A program made the position numbers and the translations under genes. Of a stretch of DNA of 64,000 bases, positions 1-12,373 are shown one piece after another. The DNA lies in NCBI RefSeq assembly GCF_011075055.1, contig NC_058156.1, positions 2,790,001 to 2,854,000 of the forward strand, written 5' to 3'. The notes below the pieces were generated by a model, which did no database searches, had not been told where the DNA came from, and saw only the letters and a list, made by a program, of their open reading frames with translations. The stretch's first letter is position 1; each line of letters starts with the position of its first letter. Origin of the DNA: Mangifera indica. Lineage: Eukaryota > Streptophyta > Magnoliopsida > Sapindales > Anacardiaceae.

Positions 1-388
1 TGTGGGATCTAAGTCTCATACCTTGCACTTGAGATCCTAACATAGACAGACTTTTAATTCTCATAATCTCATTATCTTGTGCATAAAAATTTATAAAAAA
101 AAAATACTTTCCTGTCAAAGTCTTAAATGCTTCAGCTTCAGAACCGTTCATCTAAGAATAACTGGAAAATTGAGATATTATTTTGTATATCTATAAATCT
201 TGATAGCAGTTTGGGAAGTCAATTTTTTATGATTGGTTGATACTCATTTACTAATTTGAAATTCTTTTGAAGTCTACAATCATGGTTTTTGCATTGCTCA
301 ACCCATTGGGATTTATGTGCTGCTTTTGATTGTCATAATGCTTTGCATGACTAACCAGGTTATTTGATAACTTTTCTTATGACTCTAG
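1..388. other. AT-rich leader of the window, no gene seen
   Basis: AT-rich sequence before the first EXECUTER-like exon remnant. It may be intron of that pseudogene. No reading frame or RNA was recognised. Confidence 0.5.
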
Positions 389-1808
389 AGATGAACGTGA
401 AATTGTGAAACTTGCTGTCAGTCAGGCACAGAAGCAGAGTAGACTATCTGAATATACAACTTTTAGTCGAATTAGCACTTCTGAAGGAAATGTAGATCCA
501 TTCGATGGTGAGTATAGCTGCATGCACAAGTACATATATATATATTGGGACTTTGTCTTCCAACATAGAAATTTTAGGTTTGCTGGTTAAAATGTATGAC
601 TTTATGTTGGTGCATTCAGCCCTTGTGGCACTGAAGTTGTGCAATTGAGGCGCATATATGGTCAGTGGAACGGAGAGAATGACTAGTCTTCAGATGTTGA
701 GTTTTTTGAATACGTGAAGGTGGTAAAACTGACTGGGGGCGTCAATGTTCCTGCTGGCCAGGTTTGTATCTTCTAAAATAACTTGTCATTTGTCCTGGTT
801 TTTGTATACAATCATTTAGGTTTAAAGCTCATATGGTGAGAGGTTTGAATTAACCGAAATCCTTCTGGATCTTACATGACATTTCACGCCAAAATTGGGA
901 AAGGCAGTCACCGTTCTAACCGTGGAAAATATCCGGATGAACTGGGAGTGGTAATACCCTTTCCCCCAAGTCTTTTTCCCTTCTTCAACACACAAAATTA
1001 AATATGTATTATTTTTTAGCAAATCCCGGACCCAGGTCCAAATCATCCTGCGGCTGAACATAGACACTTCCAACATTTTATTTGCCTATATGACATTGTC
1101 CTCAAAAAAAAATGCCTATGTTACATTACTGTCACTTTTTTGCAATCATTTGGTTGTATGTCTTAATTTTTAAAATTATTTTAGATATCTTTTTTCAATG
1201 AGTTAAGCTTTTAGTCAGTGACTTCTTTGTTAATGCCCTTTTCTCAGAACCATGTTTTGGAAGATTCAAGGCGCTAAATTTATTTTCAAGCCCATTGTTT
1301 AGTAATACATTTGTGAAATAGATATAGATTGCTTAGAACAAGGGGCTTACAAGTTAAAATGCAGTGTATTTGTTAGAATTTAGGACACTCTCTTGGCTGT
1401 ATCAATTTGGTTGGATTAGAGTATTCAGACAATAGATTAATTGTAAAAGCTTTTTCTTTTCCAGGTTGCAAGTTACAGTGGGCAAGGAAGAATAGCAGAA
1501 TTTGGGTTCCGAAATCCTAAATGGGTTCATGGTGAACTGTTTCAACTTAATGGCAAGGTAGTTAAATTATTTTGCCCAGGATTTTTTATAGCCTTTCTTC
1601 TTTTAAGAGAAATCTTAGGAGAATTAACAACTCCACTTATTTGGCATCTAGGATGTATTCTGGTAGAGTTTGTTTATTTTTCTGGTTCTTGTTTTCTGTA
1701 GGGCATTGGACCATCAAAGTCGCAGATCTTGGTTTCCTCTACATTGTCCCAGAGCAAAGTTTCCTTGTGTGGTTTAATCGATTAACATTACCCAACCGAG
1801 CCATCTAG
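389..1808 (+). pseudogene. EXECUTER1-like C-terminal pseudogene
   Basis: Five exon remnants in order match the C-terminal part of EXECUTER1, a thylakoid-associated chloroplast protein needed for singlet-oxygen signalling. Remnant A (389-507) has DEREIVKLAVSQAQ; B (598-761) has VQLRR and FFEYVKVVKLTG; C (876-950) has TFHAKIGKG; D (1465-1557) has SGQGRIAEFGF; E (1702-1808) has ADLGFLYIVPEQSFLV and ends at TAG. It is broken in several ways: an in-frame TAG at 684-686, AG replaced at two expected acceptors (before 598 and before 876), and a frame change near 1711-1718 between GIGP and IKVADL. Donors of A to D and acceptors of D and E look normal. The N-terminal half is not seen; it may lie before the window or be gone. 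Family assignment rests on remembered Arabidopsis sequence and is fairly firm. A working copy is expected elsewhere in the genome. Confidence 0.75.
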
Positions 1809-3303
1809 TTAGTTTTTTTATTAACTTATATATAACTTCAAAACAGCAAGAGAGATAAAGCATCCGATGCTAGTGCCTTTGATGTTTGTAAGTTGTGTCG
1901 TCCTTTTCCCACTTGTTTTGTTTAAAGGTATATATCAGTTTTGTTAAATGACCTAATATTGAGATTAGTGTCTAAAATTGTTCTTTTAGAATAAAATAGA
2001 CATCTTTTGAGTGTTTATTAACAGTTAAATGTAGTTGCCTGTGAGTGAGGTTATATTTTGTCTAAATCTTTGGTAGAATCATTGGATGAATGGGTTATAA
2101 CAGTTTATATTGTTCATCATCTATTAAGTTTGTTGGGGCCAGTTTAGAAGCATTAACAAATTATTGAAATAAATAAGGATGTGAACAGGAATTTTTAAAG
2201 GAGAAGAGATCAACTTTGGAATGGAAAGTAGATATGAAATTTTATAAAGTAGAAAAAGCAAAAAAGAAGGCAGAAGGAGACATCATCTTAAGAGCTAAGG
2301 TTTAATTAAGCTTAGGTATATACAACTGGACTGGAATCTATAGTGAGGGAAAAGCAATAGCAAAAGTAAGGTCAATTGTTTGATATACGTATCTTGATAT
2401 GAAGTAAAAATAAAAAGCAGGAAGGAAATTGGGGAAAGGATAGCCCACTTCTAAAGAAATGAAAAAGCTATTGCCCACATAAAGCTTGGTTGGATGTTTT
2501 AGAATAGAATATTAATAAGGGTTGAATGACAAATTTTGAGTAGGAAACTATTTTTACCCTTTAAGTTTGAAAATTTTATTTTATTTTTAATTTATTAAAA
2601 TTCAACATTAGTTTTGATAATTAGGTATCTCTCTCACATTACGCAAAATAAAATAGGGTTACTATCATCCCTGCGATTAAATACAACAATTTCGATAAAG
2701 ATAACAAAAATGAAAGAGAGTAGAAACAATGAAAGAAGCAAAAATAACTTAAACACTTTAATTTAAATTTTAGTGATCAATGGGACAAAGATGGTAATGG
2801 AAATGGTAATGGAAGTTACAATGGGGACAAAGATGAAGATAGGGATGATAAGAAATTGAAGGGTTTTGGGATAAAATGACTTCTCTACCCTTTTATATTA
2901 CAAGGAATGATATATGGACAAATAGATTTTTCAAAACTTAAGTATGGAAAATTGTCATTTTATCAAATTTCTCTTCACTTGGGGGATAGTCATTCATTCA
3001 GCATAATAATGCTAAATAATCTCACCTATCTACTTTCTACCTCTACATTCTACTTAAACCTCCCCCATAATCCAATAATTTTAAGCCAAGATATGTACGT
3101 CTTGTTTTGTGCACCTGGGCCAATACATAATTGCCACCTCATCTAACAAGAGTAATCAACCAATGCCTAATTACAGCAGAACGGAAACATGAAGTTGAAG
3201 CTTTAAAGATTCTCGCTTTCACTTTTTTACTTTTGTTTTTTTCTCACTTCCCAAACAAACTTTTTCCCTCTTTAAATTCCCTTGAAAACCCAAACCAAAT
3301 GTG
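1809..3303. other. intergenic, no gene seen
   Basis: Only short frames without family resemblance. It contains poorly conserved AT-rich stretches and, from about 3150, the presumed promoter and leader of the CASP-like gene. Confidence 0.5.
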
Positions 3304-3345
3304 ATGGAGATCAATACTCCAACTCAACCAAGCAACAAAATATGA
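3304..3345 (+). promoter_or_regulatory. uORF overlapping the CASP-like start codon
   Basis: An ATG at 3304 opens a 13-codon frame (MEINTPTQPSNKI) whose TGA at 3343-3345 overlaps the proposed main ATG at 3342-3344 in an ATGA arrangement. If the transcript starts upstream, ribosomes would meet this frame first. The frame is seen directly; any role in translation is inferred. Confidence 0.4.
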
Positions 3346-5066
3346 AAAAATCCAACAGCATGAAACGATCATCATCCTCGCACTCCGACTCACGCCCTCA
3401 CGTTGAGTCGTCGCACTCGCCGCTCCGTTACGGCACCCCGACCTTCTCCGACCGGGGCGATCCCGACCCTCTAGATTCCCCTTCCTCTTTTCAGTCCGCC
3501 TCGCCCGATGCCTCGCCTCAAAAATCACCCAAATATCCCGATGAGAAACCCAACTCCAAAGCGATAGTTGCCGTGAGCGACAACTTAACGCAGTGTTCCC
3601 GGTGGTACAGAAGACGGTGGAGCCACCTCAGCCTCCGCCTTCGTTGCTGAATTTGCAAAAGGCAGTTCGGGAGAACGGGCCTCCGCCGTTAACCACTGTA
3701 GAGCCTAGAGCAGGCGTGAGATTCGGTGCGGGAAGGGGATTTAGGACTGTTGAGAAATTGAGAGTGGTGAATATAGGTTTTAGGTTAATCGAGGTGGTTT
3801 TGTGCTTGATTTCTTTCTCTGTTATGGCCGCCGACAAGACTAAGGGCTGGAGTGGCGATTCCTATGACCGTTACAAAGAATACAGGTTGGGTTACTATTA
3901 CTTTTTAGTCTCTGAATATTTCTCACAGAATTGAATTCAGTTAATCTTTAACTGTTATAGAAGTAAAAAACATAGCTTTACAGTTGGACTGTGATTTTGA
4001 GTGTTTTTCATGTAATTTTGCGGTTGTTTAGCTACTGAATTATAGTCAATTGCCTTTATCATTTATACTTCAGTGCATCAATATTAATTTTCCTTAAATT
4101 GTCTGCGTCTGGACCTTATTTTAAGACCTTTGAATAGTAAGTGCAACAACCACTGCACCTTATGTTTTCTTTATTATGAAACTTGGCTTCTATGATCTAT
4201 TTTATCATTTTTTCTTTAATAAATTTTCTATGTTATGATGCAACTTGATGACAGGTATTGTTTATCGATCAATGTTATTGCGTTTGTATACGCGGGATTT
4301 CAAGCAGCCTACTATTTGATGATAGGGAGCCAAGTTAAGCACATCCATGCTAGGTGTCTCTTTGATTTCTTTATGGATCAGGCAAGTTTATCTATCCCAA
4401 TGCAATGAATCTTTCTATTCTATACTGATGATTATTGGCCAGTCTAAATTTTAGGCCCATTCTCATTTAGCTTGATATTTATAGTTGTATGCGTTCACTG
4501 ACTTGAGGGTTCATGGTTTTGCAACTGCCACAAAGTGCTGTAATACCTAAATTTAGAAATGTAAAGACTCACAATTTTTGTTTTAATATCCTAAGTTGTC
4601 GCTGTCCTACCTTTTTTATCTGTCGGCATTCATTGATTTTTGTCTGTGAATTGGAGTAGGAGGATAAATTCAGTCATAGGCATGTATGCTCAAATTAGTT
4701 GGGGTATGGCATGGCATAAGTGATCCTTCATTGGTTGGATGAGGATCTTATAAATAGAGTTTACTTCACAAACGTGCACGCATAGATTTGGTTACAATTA
4801 CATAATAGGAAAAGGGGGTTTACATATCTGCAGTACTGAAAGAAATGTAATTTTGTTGTTTCAACTGGCAGATGCTAGCTTATCTTCTGATCTCCTCGTC
4901 ATCAGCAGCAGCCACTCGGGTTGATGACTGGCAGTCAAATTGGGGCAAGGATGAGTTCACAGAGATGGCTAGTGCATCAGTTGCAATGTCTTTCCTAGCT
5001 TTTATTGCATTTGCCTTCAGCTCCGTCGTTTCTGGTTACTATCTATGTAATGGAGATGCCAAATGA
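3342..5066 (+). CDS. CASP-like membrane protein, CASPL4-like; apparent frameshift in exon 1
   Basis: CASP-like (DUF588/MARVEL-type) plasma-membrane protein. Exon 1 is 3342-3885, exon 2 4255-4381, exon 3 4872-5066; joins are tac-AG|G-tat and CAG|ATG. The N-terminus is a Ser/Pro-rich tail, as in CASPL4A proteins. Four hydrophobic segments follow: one with GFRLIEVVLC, then NVIAFVYAGFQAAYYLM, then FFMDQMLAYLL, then SVAMSFLAFIAFAFSS, ending GYYLCNGDAK. The conserved Arg of TM1 and Asp of TM3 are present. Relatives of CASP form membrane scaffolds; most CASPL functions are unknown. The tail frame from 3342 (through SKAIVAVSD) does not join the membrane-domain frame (from about 3593, FPVVQKTVEPPQPPP) without a frame change between about 3570 and 3600. 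This is an assembly error, a recent disabling indel or an unrecognised short intron. The start was chosen as the first ATG in the tail frame. Confidence 0.7.
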
Positions 5067-6230
5067 TTTCAAAAGCAACCTTGCATCATATTTGGGTCAT
5101 TTACATTATGCAAAAAATGAACGTGGTAATTCAATTTTCATGTTGTACAGGGACAATTTTTCTCCACGGGTATATATATTTATAATGTTCTTTCAAACTG
5201 GAAAAATAATGTAATAATTTAAGTTTCATTATTTCTAATAGATATCAAGCATTTCTGTAGTCTGATTTTCATTCATATGAACAGAAGGGCTCGGGTACCT
5301 GCAGTTGGGCCTCAAATAAGCTTTTTTGAAGCCCAACAGATGAGGCTACGTGTTTTAGTATGTGATGATGAAAAGTAAGATAAAATACAGGAGTTATATT
5401 ATACGCATATATTTAATTATATAAATGTTTATATATTTATGTGTATGATTATGTGATTAGATTTTTTTATCTTTAATTTGAAATTATCTAATTATATGAT
5501 GATATATATATAAAAACATATATTTATTTATGTATTCAAAATAGATATATAAATGTATACATATTTATACAAGTTATTATAGAGTTAAATGAGTTTAATT
5601 TAAAGATAAAATAATATCTAATCAAGTTTAAAAAATGAATTTTTCCCCCCACTCTAGATTTCACCCTTTTCAAAATCTTCATTTTGTAATGCCCCCCAAA
5701 TACGCTTTCATTCCTCCGTCTTTGGTTGTCTCTTTGCCCATGATCAAGCCATCATTAGCCCAACATCTGTCTCAAGTTTGTACACATTATTTAGATATTT
5801 AATTAAATATTTAAAATTAAATACATATAATTTTATAGTAAGATATATTGAAAACATAGACGTTTAGATGAGATGAGTAGTATTTAAGACATATCTTGTC
5901 TGAATCCAACAACCATCAAACAGCTTACAAAAATTGACAACTAGTCCCAAGTTAACATAGCGAGCGAGCCAGCCAGCCAACCACCAAAATAATTGAAGAT
6001 GGTAATTAGTGAAGAGTCATGGCATGGGAATAAAAATTGGAAGCATTTGTAATTTTGGTCGTCTTATGCAATTCAAGGGGGGTTCACGTGGTAGGCCTTT
6101 TAAGAGAGGTAGTTAGACAATTTTACTTGTCATGTAGACTTTGGTTTTTCTTTTGTTGTTGTTGTTGTCGTCTTTCGATTAGAAAAGAAAAGACAAGCTT
6201 AAGTTATTTGGAGAGCCTTTTTTTGCTTGT

Positions 6231-6235
<5 letters not shown>

Positions 6236-6275
<40 letters not shown>
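6236..6275. repeat. (TA)n microsatellite
   Basis: Uninterrupted TA dinucleotides ending in TACACAC. Confidence 0.9.
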
Positions 6276-6282
<7 letters not shown>

Positions 6283-6443
6283 TTACTTTGAAAGAAACAA
6301 AGGGGTTTCCTTCATGACCATACCACCCCATGTTCAGCTGACAACATTATATTATAATATTTCTTCAACTACATGACAAATATTCTCTATTATTCCCATC
6401 TTTACAACAATTTCACTCTCTTTTTTGGCCTTGCTTGCCAAAC

Positions 6444-6470
6444 AATTAATTAATTAATTAATTAATTAAA
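6444..6470. repeat. (AATT)n microsatellite
   Basis: About six perfect tetranucleotide units. Confidence 0.85.
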
Positions 6471-6808
6471 TTTATAATACAATTTTTTATAACAAGCAAT
6501 ATCTTATAGGCCAAATGACTTATTCCCATCCAAATATTAGTGTTTTCAAAACTAACAATCTCCTCTTAAGGTTTGAAAATTTACTATTTCCCCCCAGGGT
6601 TTTGATGGCAACTCTCTAATAACAATCTCTTCTCTGATAGTCGGTGTTTTCTCTCCCTCCCGGTCTTTCTTTGTCGTATCTTTGACATCTTAGATAAAGA
6701 TGAAATGTGTAGGACGAAGACGAATACGAAGACTCTGAGACGAAGACGTACGACAAGTTATCTTCATCAGGGAGATGGTCGGGAGAGATCAGGAGGGAGA
6801 AAGAAGTT

Positions 6809-6832
6809 GAGAGAGAGAGAGAGAGAGAGAGA
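6809..6832. repeat. (GA)n microsatellite
   Basis: Dinucleotide run inside MULE copy 1. Confidence 0.85.
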
Positions 6833-6904
6833 AAACACCAAGGAGCAGAGAAAGGATTGTTGTCGAAGAGTTGTCATTAAAAAAAATAGTGATTTTTCAT
6901 AACT

Positions 6905-6955
6905 TGGGTGGGTGGGTGGGTGGGTGGGTGGGAGGGAGGGAGGGAAGGAGGGGGA
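6905..6955 (+). repeat. GGGT/GGGA minisatellite, potential G-quadruplex
   Basis: Six consecutive GGGT-type units run into GGGA units and GGGG, giving well over four G3 tracts with one-base loops on the plus strand. It lies inside MULE copy 1. Confidence 0.85.
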
Positions 6956-7150
6956 GTTGTTAGTTTTTAAAAGGATAGGGAAATATAATTAAATTTTTAG
7001 CTTTTTTAAATACTTTCACTAAGTAAAAATTTTAATTTTAGCACAACTCTAAAAATTAATAAATAAATAAATAAATATTTAAATTTTTTAAAATTAATAA
7101 ATAAAAACTTAAAAAAACACTAACCCTCGGTGAGAATAGGCGCTTTGCCC

Positions 7151-10100
7151 TATCCTATACTGATAATATATTTAATTCTGCAGATTGTTTTATAATATAT
7201 TGCTTATTTTTGGTCCAGTTGAGAAGGGACGTCTGCATGTCATGTGCACGTCCCTTAAATTATGGAGATAATTACAATCAATTAATTAATTAATATTATC
7301 AAATTAATTGTTGCCAACCTCAGACATTCGTTTTCAACACAAATTTTTATTTTGTAAATTAATAATATATATATATTTATATAAGACAATTGATGATGAT
7401 AAGGACGTAACACCTGTGACACTCATAAATCATTAATGTATGTACACGAGTATAACTTCTACTTTAATTAATAATTAATTGAAGTACAAGGCGAAATGGT
7501 TGACAAAGGAAAGGAGCGAATGGTAATTTTACACTTTTGTAACGATTTCTTTTTTTTTTTTATATAATATTTTAAAAGAAACTTTAGTGAGATATGTCAG
7601 TACCCTTTATTTATTATATAATTTACAAAATTGAAACTTTATCAAGCCAAATTATAATAATTTTATTATTAATAAATTATAAAACATAAAATTAAAAAAA
7701 TAGTAACGAGTGGCTTTCGTTGCTAACAAAGAAAGCAAGGGCAAACCTTGATAGAACTCAACCAAGATGAAGCTATATAGTTGGAAATATATTGAAGACA
7801 TCCTGATGATGGGATTCCGTTTGAATTAATTTTCAAATGATCAAAGGAAAATTATTTGTTTGTATTTTAAACATACAAGAGATATTAATTTTGTACTATA
7901 TCATATGCGGTCAAACTCTTCGTGAATCGAATTCCAAAAAAAAAAACTTAAAAGAGATGATAAATCATTATGAGTATCTATACAAATTGTATATAACGGT
8001 TGCTAGTACATGTCTTATAAACCAATCATGTTATCAGTTTCAGAGCGTTTTATCTTGTATTAATAAAATAAGTGTTTTGAATTTCATATGTATGTTATGT
8101 TTCATTTTATTTATTTATTTATTAAATATATTATATGTATATAAATTGTTCGAAGGATATGGATCTTTGAAAGATCAATTCATTGAAGCGTTCCTTGCGT
8201 ATGCGATGTTAATTGGGCAATAACATATACGCATACTAAGTGCCTCTGTTGACTATTATGAGATGATATTTGTTCGGATGACTACGAAAGTCATATCATT
8301 TGAACATTAGTATGCATTAACAACTAGTGAACCGTTATTCAAACATGGCTAATGATTATGATGAATCACATGGATATGTAATATGTAGTTAATGATTCGT
8401 CATAGGATTGTATTGGTATACTATTGATTCTTCGCCTAGGATATCACAATTAGATCTGATACGAATACTTATGTTTCATATGGTGTATAAGTATGAAACT
8501 ATTCATGTCATGTACAATAAGTTTGATTGGTCATACATTGTTCCTATTAGAAAATAAATGATAGCCAATGAAGAATTTGTTGGCTTGAAATAATCTAATT
8601 TTGAATTTCTAGAAGAATGTCAATAAATATTGAAAACAGGAATCTTTTGCCAGTGTAAGTTGAAGGATCTACTACGATATCCTTTTATACCCTCATCACC
8701 AACAAAACGTTGATATTGGTTAAGGAGACCTCTAAACCAATCAATAATTTTGTACTCTTATCATCGGTCAAACTTCTAGAGATATATGGAAATCGTGCAT
8801 AAGATGATTGTTAGTATTGGAAAGCTTGACCAATAATTGACTGCCTACAAGTCTAAAAATGGACTCCCACCCTAACCAAAACCCTATTAAAAAGCCCTAA
8901 CAACATATTATTCTTTAAATATTATTGTTCAGTCTTACAAAGCTACCCAGGTAACATCTAAACACATAAACAACATGCAAACATAAAAACGCTAAAACAC
9001 AAAATACGATATGTAAAAATAAAGAAACCTACCTTGAGATAGTTCATAGAGATGTTGCAAGAGTTTAGAGAAACTATTGGAATTGCCGGACAACTTCCAA
9101 GGCTAAAGAGTTCAAATATTTTGTTTTGGAAATCTAAATGTTTTGCAAAAGAAGTTTAAAAGTTTGAGTGCTTGAAATACTTAAGGGAAAAGAAGAAGTT
9201 GGGTTTGAAGTATTCTTTATAGACATTTTAATAACAAACGAGAAACAATCTCAACCATATAAGTCAATTCAATGACATATGTTGCTGTTCCAACAAGGTA
9301 GATGTGTTGTGCCAAACACGACATTATGTTGATTTAAATCACTACAATAGACATACACAAGCACATGTGTCGTATTTAATGCAAATTGAAATTGCTACTT
9401 TCACAATGTATTCCAAATAAAAGATCTCATTTGTTCATATGTTGTTCATTTATGTAAAAAGATGAAAAGTTTCAAAAACCTTACTCACACTCCAAAAATA
9501 GGAGAAAAGTTATGCAATCAAAATTTACCTTTCTTAGTCAAACTCTCACCAAAAGACAAGAAAAAAAAACAATAAATCATTATGTAATGAATATCTATAC
9601 AAGTTGCATGCAACAATCAACCATGACACCGACACACAAGTTCACGACACAATTTCAGAAGAAAACCTTTTGACCAAAGAGCGAGAAAATGAACTATTAG
9701 GAGTTACAATTGTTTTCCATAATCTTCTCAACATTTTTTTTTTCATCCCCTACCATTAAGGTATAATGATCAATTCCTATTGGATCTGTCAAGATTCATT
9801 CTACAAAAGATTAAAACATTCAACTGTGTAATTACATATGTAACATTGTCTCTTGTTTTACAAATTAAGATTGCACAAAGATTTTGGATAACACTTTTAA
9901 CGTTCATTCTATTATGTTGCTAAATTGTAACAAAAAACACTCAAAACATAACGGTTGCCATAAGTTTCAAAGTAGCAAAGTGAACTACTTACAAAATATC
10001 ACCATATTCATTAGAATATCATTGTTTTCAATTTGCTTGCACCGAATTAATCTCACAATTTGATCTATCCCTCGTTGTTGTGATTTTCAACATCAACACT

Positions 10101-11791
10101 CAATTTTGTGAACCAAAATATATGCTTTTATAATTATATTTAAATTTTTTTGAGTGAATAATTAATTTGTTTAAATTGATAAGTGAAAAAGTGTAATCAC
10201 ATCATAAATAAGATTAAAAATTAATAAAATTATACATATTCAAATTTAAATTTTTAATTAAATATTCAAAATAATATATTATTATATAATTAAATTTAAA
10301 TTTATTTTTAATTTAAAATCAATTAAACATACCACAACACATTATATAATTTAAATTTCAAACTTTACACGTAGAATTGCTAAAATTAGACATTTTTTTC
10401 GTAGAAAAAAATAAAAATGGATCTTACTTACTTTCGCCCTAGTCCAGTGGCTTGGGCGACATTAACCCCCAGATACTGTCTTTTATTATTTATTTTTTTA
10501 TCCGTACATTGATTGGACTCATCGGAGAGCTGGGCTTAGGTGTTGCTGTGGAATTTTGTACCGTACTTTACCATACTTTATTTCCGTAGAAACAGAATCT
10601 ATTTAATATTTTTATTTATTTATTTATTTTTGTTGTTTGTTAGACATAGGAAATACTATTCCTTCAAACTTTACCAAATTGGCATCCGTAATTTTTTAAA
10701 AAATCAGATTCAATTATTCCGTTTAATTAGTTAAACTGTAAACTGGTTTATAATCTAATTTAATTTATACATAAATATTAATTTATTTAAAATTTAATCA
10801 AATTTGATAAAATTTATTGAATTAAAAAAATTATTTAAAATTAATAATTTAAAATTAATTTTTTTAATCTATATAATAAAACGTCTATTATTTAATTAAT
10901 ATATTTAAAATTATATTTTATATTTAAAAAATATGATAAATATTGAATATTATTTAAAAAAACATAATATGAAGAGTAGCGTGAGACACGCGTTCTAAGA
11001 AAGCGAGTGGGAATAGGAAAAATTGATTGAAGAAAAGAAGAGACCGTATACGGAAGAGGACCATACAACCATACGGCTTTGTCCGACACACCCACGGATA
11101 CCACTGTGTTAGTGTGGGCTCCACTATTTCTCTCTTCCCAACACTCTCTCTTTCTGTTTCAAAATGCCTCTCTCTTTCCTTCGTAACTTTCATTCTTTTC
11201 CTTAACTACCCCTCTCTTTTCTTTCCTCTTTCTTTTTATTATTATTACCTATACGGCTATACCAAATTATGCCGCCAAAAAAGGACTTAGGCTTGTTGTA
11301 TGAGATGAAAACAAAACGTCCTATCACTTATTTTTTACCCGGCTTTGATGAAGTTATAATTTTTTATTTTTTTAATTTAAAATTTTATTTATCTATTTGT
11401 CAAAAATTAATTTCAAGTATTTTTATAATTTTGTATAAAAAGAAAAATATATTAATAATTGATATTTATATTAAATATTTTAATAAAATTATATATACCT
11501 ATTTTAAATATATAAAATAATATATATAAATAATCTATCATCATATGATTAAATGATTTTAAATTATATGATGACATATTATTTATATATCTATTTTATA
11601 TATTCAAATTATATATATATAAAATTACTTTAAGTATTTAGAATAATTTTATAATTTTATTAAAAATAAAAAATTAATAATTTATATTAAAATTAAATAA
11701 TTTTTAACAAGTGTTTCAAATTCAATGAGTGTGAAATTATGGTTTGGTCAAAGTCTGAGTGGGAAGGGTCATTTGGCCAATAAAAATAAAA
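7151..11791. other. long AT-rich intergenic stretch, no gene recognised
   Basis: The longest frame (7837-8223) shows no family resemblance and looks chance-derived. Around 7950-8010 and 9570-9630 there is an imperfect shared segment (ATAAATCATTATG then TATCTATACAA). Between about 10970 and 11250 the DNA is less AT-rich with CT-rich runs, but no gene was identified. Confidence 0.45.
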
Positions 11792-11830
11792 GGCGAGAGG
11801 ATTATTTTTTACCCAAGTTTTACTTAATCT

Positions 11831-11833
<3 letters not shown>

Positions 11834-11865
<32 letters not shown>
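11834..11865. repeat. (TA)n microsatellite
   Basis: Dinucleotide run in the left arm of MULE copy 2. Confidence 0.85.
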
Positions 11866-11867
<2 letters not shown>

Positions 11868-12359
11868 GATAAAATACTTAATACTTACCCATAAATTATT
11901 TTTAGTTAGAAATAAAAGTAAAATTATTATTTTACTTCTAAACTCTAAAATCTTAAAAATTTATATAATTTTTTCTTAGATTTTAAAAATTAACACTTCA
12001 CCCCTTATTTTTAAAATTTGAAAAATTTAGATTTGAGACTCCTAGAGTTTATTTCCCTTCTCTAACTATCACTATTTTGGCTAATGATTAATGCTTTCTA
12101 CCTCTCTTCCAAATTTGGCTACGAAAGATGACCAACCATCACCATGAAAGACGATGAAGCATCGTCCTTTATCGTTCGGAAGACAGAACGATATTTCATT
12201 GTTCTTCATTGTTTCTTCTTGATTTAGATGACGCTTGATCATCTAGATATAGACAACGAAATGTCGTCCTTTGTTGGAGAAGATCTTTGGCTAGATTTGA
12301 AAAAACCATTAATCAGATTTGAGAAGATATCAACCGGCTATGAAACCTAGAAATGTGGT

Positions 12360-12373
12360 GGGGGGGGGGGGGG
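12360..12373 (+). repeat. poly-G tract
   Basis: Fourteen consecutive G after GTGGT. Long G homopolymers are error-prone in sequencing, so the length is uncertain. Confidence 0.8.

Larger units (their letters stand above)
5067..6508. other. intergenic, AT-rich, with microsatellites
   Basis: No gene recognised. It holds a TA-rich MITE-like copy near 5390-5620, a TA run at about 6236-6275 and an AATT run at 6444-6470. Confidence 0.5.
6509..7150. mobile_element. short non-autonomous Mutator-like element, copy 1
   Basis: Left end GGCCAAATGACTTATTCCCA and right end GGTGAGAATAGGCGCTTTGCCC are imperfect inverted repeats. Flanks are TATCTTATA (6500-6508) and TATCCTATA (7151-7159), an 8/9 match, and a 9-bp target duplication is the Mutator hallmark. 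The interior carries a pyrimidine-rich block, a GAAGACG-rich block, a GA run (about 6809-6832) and a GGGT/GGGA run (6905-6955). No transposase frame. The same ends occur at 20914-21661 and 31767-32311, with a more diverged version at 11792-12604. Confidence 0.8.

Noticed and set aside
7837..8223. 128-codon plus-strand open frame
   Set aside because: Low-complexity hydrophobic translation of AT-rich DNA with no recognisable domain.
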